A DNA stretch of 64,000 bases from Candidatus Fluviicola riflensis (GTDB lineage: Bacteria > Bacteroidota > Bacteroidia > Flavobacteriales_D > Crocinitomicaceae): contig CP022585.1 in NCBI GenBank assembly GCA_002243285.1, forward strand, positions 124,001-188,000, in the 5' to 3' direction. The position numbers and the translations under genes are program-made. Position 1 is the first letter of the stretch. Every line of letters begins with the position of its first letter. Positions 9,553-17,598 of this stretch are shown here, piece by piece. The notes under the pieces are model-generated. The model saw only the letters and a list, made by a program, of their open reading frames with translations, was not told the DNA's origin and did not search any database.

Positions 9553-10296
9553 ATGAAAAAGGCTCTTATTATTGATGATGAACAACGCACACGTGAGCTA
9601 ATCGCTAAAATGATCGAATCTTTCGATATGGGTATCGAAGCCATACCGAAAGGTGAAAATGTTCAATCGGGATTAAAAGCGATAGCTGAGATCCAACCTG
9701 ACTTAGTTTTTCTAGACATCCAAATGCCTGATGGAACCGGTTTTGATTTGTTGAAAGCGATTCCGGAAAAGAATTTCGAAGTTATTTTCATTACCGCTCA
9801 CGAAGAGTTTGCAATCAAAGCCATCAAATTTTCCGCCCTGGATTATATTTTAAAACCCGTTGATCCGGATGAATTACGTGCTGCCTTAGAGCGTGCGCTG
9901 GAAGCTATGGGAAGCGAAAAGCAGGAGCCGCAATTTGAGGCATTGCAACACAACATCCAACCGAATCAGAAACGCAGATTAGTGCTAAAAACACAGGAAA
10001 GTGTCCATGTAGTGGAACTAGACCATATTATACGTTGTGAAGCAGATCGCAATTATACCTCGTTTTACCTCACCGAAGGCAAGAAAATCCTGGTGTCGCG
10101 TACCTTGAAAGACTATGAAACATTGTTGGCCGGACATAATTTTCTTCGGGTTCAACAATCTCACCTGGTAAACCTCAATTTTGTGGAACGATACGACAAA
10201 GGAAACGGTGGCGCTGTGGTCATGAAAGACGGCTCTGAAGTGCCTCTTTCACCAGCAAAACGTGATATTTTCTTTCAAATTTTAGAAAACTTGTGA
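9553..10296 (+). CDS. LytTR-family response regulator
   Basis: A 247-residue regulator with an N-terminal receiver domain (about 1-120; acidic residues in 'IIDDEQ', phosphoacceptor aspartate in 'LVFLDIQMPDG' near residue 55, conserved lysine in 'YILKPVDP') and a C-terminal LytTR DNA-binding domain (about 140-247; 'IIRCEADRNYTSFYL', 'FLRVQQSHLVNLNFVERYDK'). The gene follows the TPR sensor kinase on the same strand, so they very likely form one two-component system. Target genes cannot be read from the sequence. Confidence 0.93.
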   Translation: MKKALIIDDEQRTRELIAKMIESFDMGIEAIPKGENVQSGLKAIAEIQPDLVFLDIQMPDGTGFDLLKAIPEKNFEVIFITAHEEFAIKAIKFSALDYILKPVDPDELRAALERALEAMGSEKQEPQFEALQHNIQPNQKRRLVLKTQESVHVVELDHIIRCEADRNYTSFYLTEGKKILVSRTLKDYETLLAGHNFLRVQQSHLVNLNFVERYDKGNGGAVVMKDGSEVPLSPAKRDIFFQILENL

Positions 10297-10801
10297 AACC
10301 CGTTCAGTCATTGTGACAGAATATTCATCCAAATACTCGGTTTATTCATTCGTCGATGCTTTATTTCGGTTCATCTATATCTTAGTAATGGAAATAAGGA
10401 GAAATGGAATCAGGTTGTTTTCTAAGTTAGGTTAAAGTTGAAAACGGGAAACACTGCATTGGAGAGGCAGTTTTTTCATTTTCTAGTTTTATTGAAGAGT
10501 ATACAGTTCTATCTATCCGTTAAGACTTTGGCAAAAGCCGCAAGGACCTTAGAAACAACCTGATTTTCATTATTAAAATGGGCTACTTTACACGATACAC
10601 AAACTAAAACACTACTAAACCAATGAGGTTTCATGTAAATGAGACCTTTTTGTTTTTTTAGCTGTTTATAGGCAGACTGAACCGGAATTAAAAACGAACT
10701 CAGGTTTTAACAGTTGATCGTTTATATTTTTTTAATATCATTGGTCGAAATCCCTTACCGCGATTCAGCAATTCGTTTATTTTTGCCTCAAATTAACATT
10801 T
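10297..10801. other. Gene-poor intergenic region with two terminator-like hairpins
   Basis: About 500 bp without a convincing reading frame. It holds a terminator-like hairpin at about 10452-10477 (ACTGC/GCAGT then T6) that probably ends the two-component operon. A second, stronger one lies at 10626-10659. The stretch between them (about 10480-10625) contains GGCAAAAGCC and could be a short transcript. A TAttTTTG -7-like element at 10778-10785 probably serves the gene at 10802. Confidence 0.5.
10626..10659 (+). terminator. Rho-independent terminator not attached to an evident gene
   Basis: AGGTTTCAT pairs with ATGAGACCT across GTAA, followed by a long T-rich tail. No coding gene ends directly before it; the nearest upstream gene ends about 330 bp earlier. 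Confidence 0.75.
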
Positions 10802-11089
10802 ATGAACACCGATGAATTTGAGCTCGTAGAAAAAGAGCAGGTTGCAAGCTATCATTTCCCTTTGGAAGAAATTCTAAAGAGCGAAAAAGAAATGGCTGCG
10901 CGGAAGGAAGCAATTGAACGTGCAAATTCACTTGGAAATTTGGAACATTACAAAGTAAAGATTTACTTTGCTGACGAAGTAAGTAAAAAACGAATCGATA
11001 CAACTATTTGGGGAGTTACCGATCGTGCTATCCTACTGAAACAAAATGTAGTTTTGCCAATACACCGCATTATCAAATTAGAAATATAA
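10802..11089 (+). CDS. Small conserved protein of unknown function
   Basis: A 95-residue soluble protein with a charged helical N-terminal half ('ILKSEKEMAARKEAIERA') and a beta-rich C-terminal half ('DTTIWGVTDRAILLKQNVVL'). No signal peptide or membrane segment. A -7-like element TAttTTTG lies 16 bp before the ATG. The next gene starts 7 bp after its stop, so the two probably form an operon. I do not recognise a characterised family. Confidence 0.7.
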   Translation: MNTDEFELVEKEQVASYHFPLEEILKSEKEMAARKEAIERANSLGNLEHYKVKIYFADEVSKKRIDTTIWGVTDRAILLKQNVVLPIHRIIKLEI

Positions 11090-11096
11090 CTGGCGC

Positions 11097-11459
11097 ATGT
11101 CTAAGAAAAGATCAATTATCAGCTATGAAAAGCTGAACATCGAGCAGAAAAAGCAATTACTGATGGCTTTCCCTGACGGATTTGCAGGCTCAATGACAAA
11201 AATGACCAATCCGATAACAGGCGAGATCTACGATTCGTTGCTTTGGGAAACGGAAGAAATCATTTACCTGGTAAAATTGCCTAAACAAACCGTAAAATCT
11301 CCTTCCGTAGAAGACGATGAGGATGATTTTGAGGAAGAAGAAGACTTCGACAAATTTGACGGAAAAGGTGACGAGGAAGATGACTCGACCAATGATGATG
11401 AAGAAGATACATACGGCGACGATCCCGCAGACGCTGTTGCAGACGAAGAAGAAGATTAA
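11097..11459 (+). CDS. Small protein with extremely acidic C-terminal tail
   Basis: A 120-residue protein. The first about 65 residues look folded ('SYEKLNIEQKKQLLMAFPDG', 'ITGEIYDSLLWETEEIIYLV'). From about residue 68 to the end the chain is almost wholly Asp/Glu, a low-complexity polyacidic tail. Similar proteins with 'SYxKLxxEQ...FPDGF' starts occur in Flavobacteriales as uncharacterised proteins (family recall, not searched). It follows the 95-residue gene closely and is followed by a strong terminator, so the pair is a small operon. A nucleic-acid-mimic or histone/ribosome-binding role is possible but unproven. Confidence 0.75.
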   Translation: MSKKRSIISYEKLNIEQKKQLLMAFPDGFAGSMTKMTNPITGEIYDSLLWETEEIIYLVKLPKQTVKSPSVEDDEDDFEEEEDFDKFDGKGDEEDDSTNDDEEDTYGDDPADAVADEEED

Positions 11460-11485
11460 ACCGACATATAATTTAAAAAAATGTA

Positions 11486-11516
11486 AGAGCGCTCCAATTT
11501 CAGGAGCGCTTTTTTA
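11486..11516 (+). terminator. Rho-independent terminator
   Basis: AGCGCTCC pairs with GGAGCGCT, followed by six T, 28 bp after the acidic-tail gene. Confidence 0.88.
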
Positions 11517-11575
11517 TTGGAAAAAAGGGTTTCAATGCTCGTTTTGTGTAATTTCCCCCTTGAAATACAAAACTG

Positions 11576-12103
11576 GTGGAAGATACGTTACTGCGCGAAT
11601 TACTCATAGATTCAAGGATACTCACCCTTCCTAAAAACGAGTTCCTGGTAAAGGAAGGCGTTGTGGACCAGCAAATTTATTATATTGAAAGTGGTGCGGT
11701 ACGTGTATTTCTGCAAACCGAATTTGAAGAATTAACGATCCGGTTCGGGTACAAAGATTCGTTTATCACGTCGCTTTCATCATTTGTAAACGGAACGCCT
11801 TCCGAATTTTATATTCAGGCAATTCGTGGAACACAATTGCGCGCTATTTCCAAACAGCAATTTCAAGCGGCTATTGATACCGACATCCGATATTTACAGC
11901 TCTACAATGCTATTTTGGAAGGATTGGTGATTCAGCAACTGGAACGTGAAGTCGATTTACTGACCGCTTCACCCACCGAGCGATTGCAACGCGTCTTGCA
12001 ACGCAGTCCGCAGTTGTTCCAGGAAATTCCGTCAAAGTACATCGCGTCGTACCTGCGCATGACGCCCGAAACATTGAGCCGTGTGCGGAAAATTAACGGT
12101 TAA
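11576..12103 (+). CDS. Crp/Fnr-family transcriptional regulator
   Basis: A 175-residue protein with an N-terminal cyclic-nucleotide-binding-like beta barrel ('LPKNEFLVKEGVVDQQIYYI', 'ESGAVRVFLQTE') and a C-terminal helix-turn-helix ('SPTERLQRVLQRSPQLFQEI', 'KYIASYLRMTPETLSRVRK'). The start is probably the GTG at 11576; no ATG is available upstream in frame. The ligand-binding arginine typical of cAMP-binding Crp is not obvious, so it may act without cAMP. Similar short Crp-like proteins are common next to DinB- or flavin-type genes in Bacteroidota. Confidence 0.85.
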   Translation: MEDTLLRELLIDSRILTLPKNEFLVKEGVVDQQIYYIESGAVRVFLQTEFEELTIRFGYKDSFITSLSSFVNGTPSEFYIQAIRGTQLRAISKQQFQAAIDTDIRYLQLYNAILEGLVIQQLEREVDLLTASPTERLQRVLQRSPQLFQEIPSKYIASYLRMTPETLSRVRKING

Positions 12104-12143
12104 AATCCTGATAATTAATTCAATAAACTGACTTTGATCGCAA

Positions 12144-12211
12144 GTTCCCAATATTGGGAACAGGATCGGAAGTTCGGGATATTACGAACCGGTTCGTAAT
12201 ATCCCGAACTT
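12144..12211. repeat. Two adjacent perfect palindromes (18 bp and 42 bp)
   Basis: 12144-12161 is a perfect 18-bp palindrome (GTTCCCAATATTGGGAAC). Nine bases later, 12170-12211 is a perfect 42-bp palindrome centred at 12190/12191, with arms beginning AAGTTCGGGATATTACGAAC. They lie between a Crp-like regulator and a DinB-like gene. The second is followed by TGGGTGTTTTTCC, so it could end transcription, but an uninterrupted palindrome of this length is more than a terminator needs. Confidence 0.85.
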
Positions 12212-12342
12212 GGGTGTTTTTCCTAAAATCTATAGAAAACGGGACAATCAACGCAAATCACCCACATGGAATTCTTGATTTCAATCAATGTTTTTGGCAA
12301 CCGAAGCACCGAATTTTGTCGTGTACTTTAAAACAGAAAGCG

Positions 12343-12885
12343 ATGAAATTGAATACAGATGAATTATTGACCGAGCTGGTCAACCGATCCAAAGAATCAC
12401 ATACAACCATTTCCGGATACCGTTCGCTCGATGAAGAAATCCTGAACCGAAAACCAACTGCCGAGAGCTGGAGCAAGCTTGAATGCCTGGAACATTTGAA
12501 TTTGTACGGAGATTTTTATTTGCCAGAAATCGAGCGAAGCCTGCTGCAAGCCAAACGGACTTCTCAACCAGTTTTTAAGCCGGGTGTTTTCGGAGGTTAT
12601 TTTACAAAACTCATGCAGGCCAAACCGGATGGCAGTATCAAAAAAATGAAATCACCGGCTGACAAGAATCCGGCACATTCCAATTTGTCGGTGACAACAA
12701 TCGAACGGTTTTTAAAGCAACAGGAGCAATTGTTACGATTACTGGAAATGGCCAAACACGTTGATCTGACGCATACGAAAACGTCTATTTCCATTTCCAA
12801 AATGATCAAATTACGATTGGGAGATACGCTGCGGTTTTATGTGTATCATATTGAACGGCATATACTGCAGGCAGAAAGGATATAA
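12343..12885 (+). CDS. DinB-superfamily protein
   Basis: A 180-residue four-helix protein of the DinB/YfiT metal-binding superfamily. Histidines placed as in the family are seen in 'LECLEHLNLYGDFYLPEI' and at the C-terminus 'YVYHIERHILQ'. The ATG at 12343 fits the family length; the frame stays open upstream to 12154, but that stretch runs through the 42-bp palindrome and is not protein-like. Members include DNA-damage-induced and thiol-transferase proteins; the substrate here is unknown. Confidence 0.82.
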   Translation: MKLNTDELLTELVNRSKESHTTISGYRSLDEEILNRKPTAESWSKLECLEHLNLYGDFYLPEIERSLLQAKRTSQPVFKPGVFGGYFTKLMQAKPDGSIKKMKSPADKNPAHSNLSVTTIERFLKQQEQLLRLLEMAKHVDLTHTKTSISISKMIKLRLGDTLRFYVYHIERHILQAERI

Positions 12886-12890
12886 CCAAA

Positions 12891-12928
12891 ACAAAGTGGG
12901 TGCGCGATTTATCGTGCACCCACTTTGT
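12891..12928. terminator. Bidirectional terminator between convergent genes
   Basis: A perfect 13-bp stem (ACAAAGTGGGTGC / GCACCCACTTTGT) separates the DinB-like gene and lepA, which converge here. Confidence 0.85.
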
Positions 12929-12949
12929 ATATATTAAGATTTTAAAGAA

Positions 12950-14746
12950 TCAGTCGTTCAATTTCAACACCGCCATAAATGCCTCTTGCGGCACTTCTAC
13001 ACGGCCAATCTGGCGCATCCGTTTCTTTCCTTCTTTTTGCTTTTCGAGCAATTTTCGTTTACGGCTGATGTCACCACCATAACATTTCGCGGTAACGTCT
13101 TTACGCAACGCTTTGATCGTTTCACGGGCAATAACTTTCGCACCAATGGCAGCCTGGATTGGAATTTCGAATTGCTGACGCGGGATCAGTTCCTTCAGTT
13201 TGATGCAGATTTTCTTTCCTAAGTCATAAGCATTGCTGCGGTGAACCAAGGCAGAAAGTGCATCCAGAATTTCACCGTTCAGCATCAAATCCATTTTGAT
13301 CAAATCAGATGCTTTGTAACCGATCGGGTGGTAGTCAAACGAAGCATAACCACGCGACACCGATTTCAAACGGTCGTAGAAGTCGAAAACGATCTCGGCC
13401 AATGGCATCTCGAAGGTGATTTCAACACGATCCTGCGTCAGATAAACCTGATTTTTCAATTCACCACGCTTTTCGATACACAAAGTCATAATCTGACCAA
13501 TGTATTCGGATTTGGTAATCACCTGCGCTTTGATATACGGTTCTTCAATGCGATCAACGCCAGAAGGATCAGGTAATTCCGAAGGATTATTCACCGTAAA
13601 GGATTTCTCCGGATCTTTTCGCATATAGCAGTAATACGACACGTTGGGAACAGTGGTAATCACCGTCATGTTGAACTCGCGCTCTAAACGTTCCTGGATA
13701 ATTTCCATGTGTAGCATTCCCAGGAAACCGCAGCGGAAACCAAAGCCAAGAGCAGCCGAAGATTCCGGTTCAAACACCAATGACGAGTCATTGAGCTGCA
13801 GTTTTTCCATGGAATAACGCAACTCTTCATAATCGTCCGTATCAACCGGGTAAATACCAGCAAATACCATCGGTTTCACGTCTTCGAAACCTTTGATAGC
13901 GGCTTCACACGGATTATTTGCCAACGTAATGGTATCACCCACTTTCACCTCGTTGGCTTGTTTAATTCCTGAAATAATATAACCAACATCACCGGCGCGT
14001 ACTTCTTTCCGTGGACTTAAATCCATTTTCAGGATCCCGACCTCATCAGCGTTGTACTCGCGGCCTGTGTTGAAGAATTTTACTTTATCGCCCTTGCGTA
14101 CTACTCCGTTTCTCACGCGGTAGTAAGCAATAATTCCGCGAAACGGATTAAATACCGAATCAAAGATCATGGCCTGAAGCGGAGCACTTTCGTCACCTTT
14201 CGGAGAAGGAATGCGCTCAATTACGGCTTTCAGAATATCCAAAACGCCCAGCCCGGTTTTCCCCGAAGCAGGAATCACATCAGCCGGATCACAGCCGATC
14301 AATTCAACAATCTGGTCGGTTACTTCCTCAGGCATCGCCCCGGGAAGGTCCATTTTATTAAGGATCGGGATGATTTCCAAATCGTGTTCCAATGCCAGGT
14401 AAAGGTTCGAAATCGTTTGGGCTTCAATTCCCTGTGAGGCATCTACGATCAGCAAAGCGCCTTCGCAAGCAGCAATGGAACGTGAAACCTCGTACGAGAA
14501 ATCCACGTGTCCGGGAGTGTCAATCAGGTTGAGAATATATTCTTCGCCGTTGTATTTATAGCTCATTTGAATGGCGTGCGACTTAATTGTAATCCCGCGT
14601 TCGCGCTCCAAATCCATATCATCTAGGGCTTGTGCTTGCATTTCACGGTCCGAAATGGTACCGGTGGTTTGCAATAAACGGTCAGCTAACGTGCTTTTAC
14701 CGTGGTCAATATGGGCAATAATACAAAAGTTGCGGATGTGCTTCAT
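12950..14746 (-). CDS. lepA: Elongation factor 4 (LepA), ribosome back-translocating GTPase
   Basis: A 598-residue translational GTPase of full family length. The G1 motif is '[14 protein letters not shown]' (near residue 11), followed by '[11 protein letters not shown]' (G2), '[11 protein letters not shown]' (G3) and 'NKMDLPGA' (G4). EF-G-like domains III and V and the LepA-specific C-terminal domain ('[20 protein letters not shown]' type segment, here '[20 protein letters not shown]') follow. It acts on stalled or early-stage ribosomes. A TATCTTTG -7 element ends only 4 bp before the ATG, so the gene has its own promoter and possibly a leaderless transcript. The bestrophin-like gene lies 27 bp upstream on the same strand. 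Confidence 0.97.
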   Translation of the reverse strand: MKHIRNFCIIAHIDHGKSTLADRLLQTTGTISDREMQAQALDDMDLERERGITIKSHAIQMSYKYNGEEYILNLIDTPGHVDFSYEVSRSIAACEGALLIVDASQGIEAQTISNLYLALEHDLEIIPILNKMDLPGAMPEEVTDQIVELIGCDPADVIPASGKTGLGVLDILKAVIERIPSPKGDESAPLQAMIFDSVFNPFRGIIAYYRVRNGVVRKGDKVKFFNTGREYNADEVGILKMDLSPRKEVRAGDVGYIISGIKQANEVKVGDTITLANNPCEAAIKGFEDVKPMVFAGIYPVDTDDYEELRYSMEKLQLNDSSLVFEPESSAALGFGFRCGFLGMLHMEIIQERLEREFNMTVITTVPNVSYYCYMRKDPEKSFTVNNPSELPDPSGVDRIEEPYIKAQVITKSEYIGQIMTLCIEKRGELKNQVYLTQDRVEITFEMPLAEIVFDFYDRLKSVSRGYASFDYHPIGYKASDLIKMDLMLNGEILDALSALVHRSNAYDLGKKICIKLKELIPRQQFEIPIQAAIGAKVIARETIKALRKDVTAKCYGGDISRKRKLLEKQKEGKKRMRQIGRVEVPQEAFMAVLKLND

Positions 14747-14750
14747 GGCG

Positions 14751-14758
14751 CAAAGATA
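14751..14758 (-). promoter_or_regulatory. lepA -7 promoter element (TATCTTTG)
   Basis: On the minus strand TATCTTTG fits the Bacteroidota -7 consensus TAnnTTTG and is separated from the lepA ATG by only CGCC. With a start site a few bases past the element, the mRNA would begin at or next to the start codon. Confidence 0.7.
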
Positions 14759-14773
14759 CAGAATAAACAGTGA

Positions 14774-15655
14774 TTAATTTTCGGCTGATTTCAGCAGGAT
14801 AGTCGTAACGATTCCTTCGATGCGTTCTGTCATCTGATCGGTCGGTAAATCGTTGTCATCCATCCCGAACGGATCTTCGATTTCTTCCGCCAGGATTTCC
14901 AAACTCACAAACACGTAAAAGATAAAGGTAGAAATGATGGCAGAAAAATAACCGAAATTCACTACGAATGCCAGCGGAAGCGTCACCACATAAATAAAGA
15001 TGAACTTTTTAAAGAACATACTATAAGAATAGGGAATCGGTGTGTTTTTAATCCGCTCGCACGCACCGATGCTGTCCAGAAAACCGTTTAGATTCCGATC
15101 CAGGCGAATGATATCTTCATCTGACAACGCACCTGATTTTTTCAGTTTATTGAACCGAATATAAATCAGTTCCACGATTCCCGAAGGAATGTGATCAACC
15201 TTTCTCAGGAACAGGATTTCATCCTCAGTGAGGTTCAGAATTTCAAAATTCACGCCTTCACGCAAGTGTTCCTTACACGCTTTGGCAAAATTCCCGATGT
15301 GTCGTGCAAAAAAAGCATTGGTTTCTTCGTCCAGTTCCAACGCAGCAATTTTTACAGCAAGATTGCGCGAATCGTTAACCAGTTCACCCCATTTCCGGCG
15401 GCCTTCCCACCAGCGGTCATACGCTGTATTGGTTCGGAAAACCAGCAATAACGACATCACAAAACCCAGAATCTGGTACACCGGAAACAATCTGTCAAGC
15501 ACACTGGCATTCGGGAAATAGTGCAATTCCACAAAAGCGATGACCAATGTAAACGCAAAAATCATTACCAGCTCTTTCCAAAGGATTTGCAGCGTATCGC
15601 TTTTCGTCAAGTGGAAAATCATTCCCAGCCAACTTTTGGGATTGTAGTTAATCAT
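14774..15655 (-). CDS. Bestrophin-family (UPF0187) anion channel-like membrane protein
   Basis: A 293-residue membrane protein taken from the ATG at 15655 ('MINYNPKSWLGMIFHLTKSD'); an in-frame start seven codons earlier is less like the family. Membrane segments lie at about 27-45 ('LVMIFAFTLVIAFVEL'), 62-80 and two near residues 210-250 ('FIFIYVVTLPLAFVVNFGYF', 'AIISTFIFYVFVSLEIL'). The motif 'RTNTAYDRWWEGRRKWGELV' is characteristic of bacterial bestrophins, which form pentameric ion channels. It lies upstream of lepA on the same strand. A TAacTTTG element lies about 20 bp before the ATG. Confidence 0.9.
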   Translation of the reverse strand: MINYNPKSWLGMIFHLTKSDTLQILWKELVMIFAFTLVIAFVELHYFPNASVLDRLFPVYQILGFVMSLLLVFRTNTAYDRWWEGRRKWGELVNDSRNLAVKIAALELDEETNAFFARHIGNFAKACKEHLREGVNFEILNLTEDEILFLRKVDHIPSGIVELIYIRFNKLKKSGALSDEDIIRLDRNLNGFLDSIGACERIKNTPIPYSYSMFFKKFIFIYVVTLPLAFVVNFGYFSAIISTFIFYVFVSLEILAEEIEDPFGMDDNDLPTDQMTERIEGIVTTILLKSAEN

Positions 15656-15742
15656 ATCTGTTATTTGAAGAACCACAAAGTTAGTGTTTTGCCTTGAACC
15701 AAGATTTAGTTAATTCCATGGAAAATCAGATTAGACGGAATA

Positions 15743-15880
15743 CTCTTCATCCGCCTCATGCGAATGAAGAGGCTAAGAAATAATTCCCACGAATGCACAA
15801 ATTTCTGCGCTCCTAACGGAAGCGCTTAGCACACAAGAGCGAGTGCGTTAGCCGAGCAAAAATTTGTGCATTCGTGGGAA
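15743..15880. repeat. Palindromic intergenic element, copy 1, with satellite hairpin
   Basis: 15784-15880 is a large imperfect palindrome: the left arm starts TTCCCACGAATGCACAAATT and the right arm ends with its exact complement; inside are CGCTCCTAACGG and GCGTTAGCCGAGC. A separate hairpin (CTCTTCAT/ATGAAGAG, 15743-15771) lies 12 bp outside it. The element sits between divergent genes. Copies 2 and 3 are at 32338-32534 and 59888-60065. Confidence 0.85.
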
Positions 15881-15951
15881 AAATAGCGTATTGGCTAACC
15901 GATATATAAATGAGATTAGTTCAGTACCTTTGTGCTTTCAAAAACAGAAGT

Positions 15952-16275
15952 ATGCACGTTTTGTATAATGTTACGGTGAGTATCGACCCGACCTGTGAAA
16001 CAGAATGGCTGGAGTGGATGCGTTCGGCGCATATTCCGGAAGTAATGGCAACGGGTTGTTTTTTGGAAAGCCGTTTATCGAAAGTGCACGGAGAAGAAGA
16101 AGGCGGCGTGACGTATGCGATCACATATGTTTCGTACAGCCAGGAAGACCTTGACCGTTACGGACGCGAATTTGCTCCTGCATTACAGGCCGATCATTCC
16201 GGAAAGTTTGCCGGTCGATTTGCCGCTTTCCGCACAACTTTATCTGTTATCGAACATTTTGTACATGAAGGTTAA
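15952..16275 (+). CDS. DUF4286 family protein
   Basis: A 107-residue small soluble protein ('MHVLYNVTVSIDPTCETEWL', 'VMATGCFLESRLSKV', 'FRTTLSVIEHF'), matching DUF4286, a ferredoxin-like-fold family found in Bacteroidota. The start at 15952 is preferred because a TAccTTTG -7 element lies 19 bp before it, inside the longer open frame. Its last codons overlap the start of rsmA by 11 bp, as is common for this family, suggesting translational coupling. Function unknown. Confidence 0.85.
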   Translation: MHVLYNVTVSIDPTCETEWLEWMRSAHIPEVMATGCFLESRLSKVHGEEEGGVTYAITYVSYSQEDLDRYGREFAPALQADHSGKFAGRFAAFRTTLSVIEHFVHEG

Positions 16276-17059
16276 AGCCAAAAAACACCTGGGGCAGCAT
16301 TTTCTCAAAGACAAAGGGATTTGCAAAAAAATTGCCGAGCAATATGGTCGTCATAACGATTGTAAAGTGGCCTTGGAAATTGGTCCGGGAATGGGCGCGC
16401 TGACCGAATTTCTGATGCTCGACACCGAAACTGAATGGTGGCTGATGGACGTAGATACCGAATCGATCGATTATCTGAACGTACATTATCAGCAGCTGGA
16501 AGGGCGCATTATCAACGGCGATTTCCTGAAAATGAACCCGAAAGACTTTGTCGGTGACCGTCCTTTTGCTGTCATCGGGAATTTTCCGTACAATATTTCG
16601 TCGCAGATTTTATTTCGCTGCATTGAGTTCAGGAACCAGATTCCGGAAATCATGGGCATGTTCCAGAAAGAAGTGGCTCAGCGCATTGCCGAAAAACCGG
16701 GTACCAAAACCTACGGAATTTTAAGCGTGCTGTTGCAAACGTATTACGATATTACCTATTGTTTTACGGTCGACGAGCATGTGTTTGATCCGCCACCTAA
16801 AGTAAAATCAGGGGTGATCCGTTGTGTTCGGAACGAACGTATCGCCCTTCCATGTGATGAGAAACTGTATAAAACGGTGGTGAAAATGTCGTTCAATCAG
16901 CGCCGGAAAACGATTCGCAATTCCATCAAAGCATTGTTGCCGGCCAACTATCCTGAAAACGAGGTGTTGCAGCTGCGTCCCGAGCGTTTGGGAGTGGAAG
17001 AATTCATTGCGCTGACGTGCTGGCTGGAAGAAGTAACAAAGAACTCCACTCCTGTTTAG
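16265..17059 (+). CDS. rsmA: 16S rRNA (adenine(1518)-N6/adenine(1519)-N6)-dimethyltransferase
   Basis: A 264-residue RsmA/KsgA SAM-dependent methyltransferase that dimethylates two adenines near the 3' end of 16S rRNA. Family motifs are 'KKHLGQHFLKD' at the start, 'LEIGPGMGALTEFL' (SAM binding), 'NFPYNISSQILF' (the catalytic N-x-P-Y motif), 'FQKEVAQRI' and 'FDPPPKVKSGVI'. The ATG at 16265 gives the family's usual N-terminus and overlaps the DUF4286 stop. Confidence 0.97.
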   Translation: MKVKAKKHLGQHFLKDKGICKKIAEQYGRHNDCKVALEIGPGMGALTEFLMLDTETEWWLMDVDTESIDYLNVHYQQLEGRIINGDFLKMNPKDFVGDRPFAVIGNFPYNISSQILFRCIEFRNQIPEIMGMFQKEVAQRIAEKPGTKTYGILSVLLQTYYDITYCFTVDEHVFDPPPKVKSGVIRCVRNERIALPCDEKLYKTVVKMSFNQRRKTIRNSIKALLPANYPENEVLQLRPERLGVEEFIALTCWLEEVTKNSTPV

Positions 17060-17214
17060 GGATTAAGTAGAAAGACAGACAAGCTGAAATCGTTGATAAG
17101 CCTGTCGTTCTTGTGAATAAGTAATGTGAGCCATTTGCAAAATGTGTGTGAATGGTCTGATTTTTCGATTATTTTTGTCCGTCTTTGAAAAAAGACTGTT
17201 TAAACAATAAGCAT

Positions 17215-17598
17215 ATGTCAGTAGAGAAAACAAGATACTCAGACTCAGAATTGGATGAATTCCGCGTACTGATCAATGATAAGTTGAAAGAAGCTTACGA
17301 AGATTACGATTTGTTGAAAGGCTCTCTTTCTCATAGCGATAATCACGGTACCGACGATACCGGAAGAACGTTCAACATGATGGAAGATGGTTCTGAAACC
17401 CTTTCACGTGAAGAAGTAGCGCAATTGGCTGCCCGTCAGGAGAAATTTATCGACAGTTTGAAAAGTGCCTTGAACCGCATTGAAAATAAAACCTACGGTA
17501 TTTGTCGTGTTACCGGAAAACTGATCCAAAAAGAACGTCTTCGTTTGGTGCCTCATGCTACGTTGAGTATTGAAGCCAAAAACATGCAAAATAAATAA
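17215..17598 (+). CDS. TraR/DksA-like protein lacking the zinc-finger cysteines
   Basis: A 127-residue protein with a coiled-coil-like helix ('LDEFRVLINDKLKEAYEDYD') and the C-terminal DksA/TraR segment ('NRIENKTYGICRVTGKLIQK', 'RLRLVPHATLSIEA'). In E. coli DksA four cysteines hold zinc; here only one (YGICRVTG) remains, as in many Flavobacteriales homologues. It may bind in the RNA polymerase secondary channel and affect initiation, but this is by family only. The ATG at 17215 is used because the longer frame starts in a region next to a TAttTTTG element (17170-17177). lspA begins directly at its stop codon. Confidence 0.85.
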   Translation: MSVEKTRYSDSELDEFRVLINDKLKEAYEDYDLLKGSLSHSDNHGTDDTGRTFNMMEDGSETLSREEVAQLAARQEKFIDSLKSALNRIENKTYGICRVTGKLIQKERLRLVPHATLSIEAKNMQNK

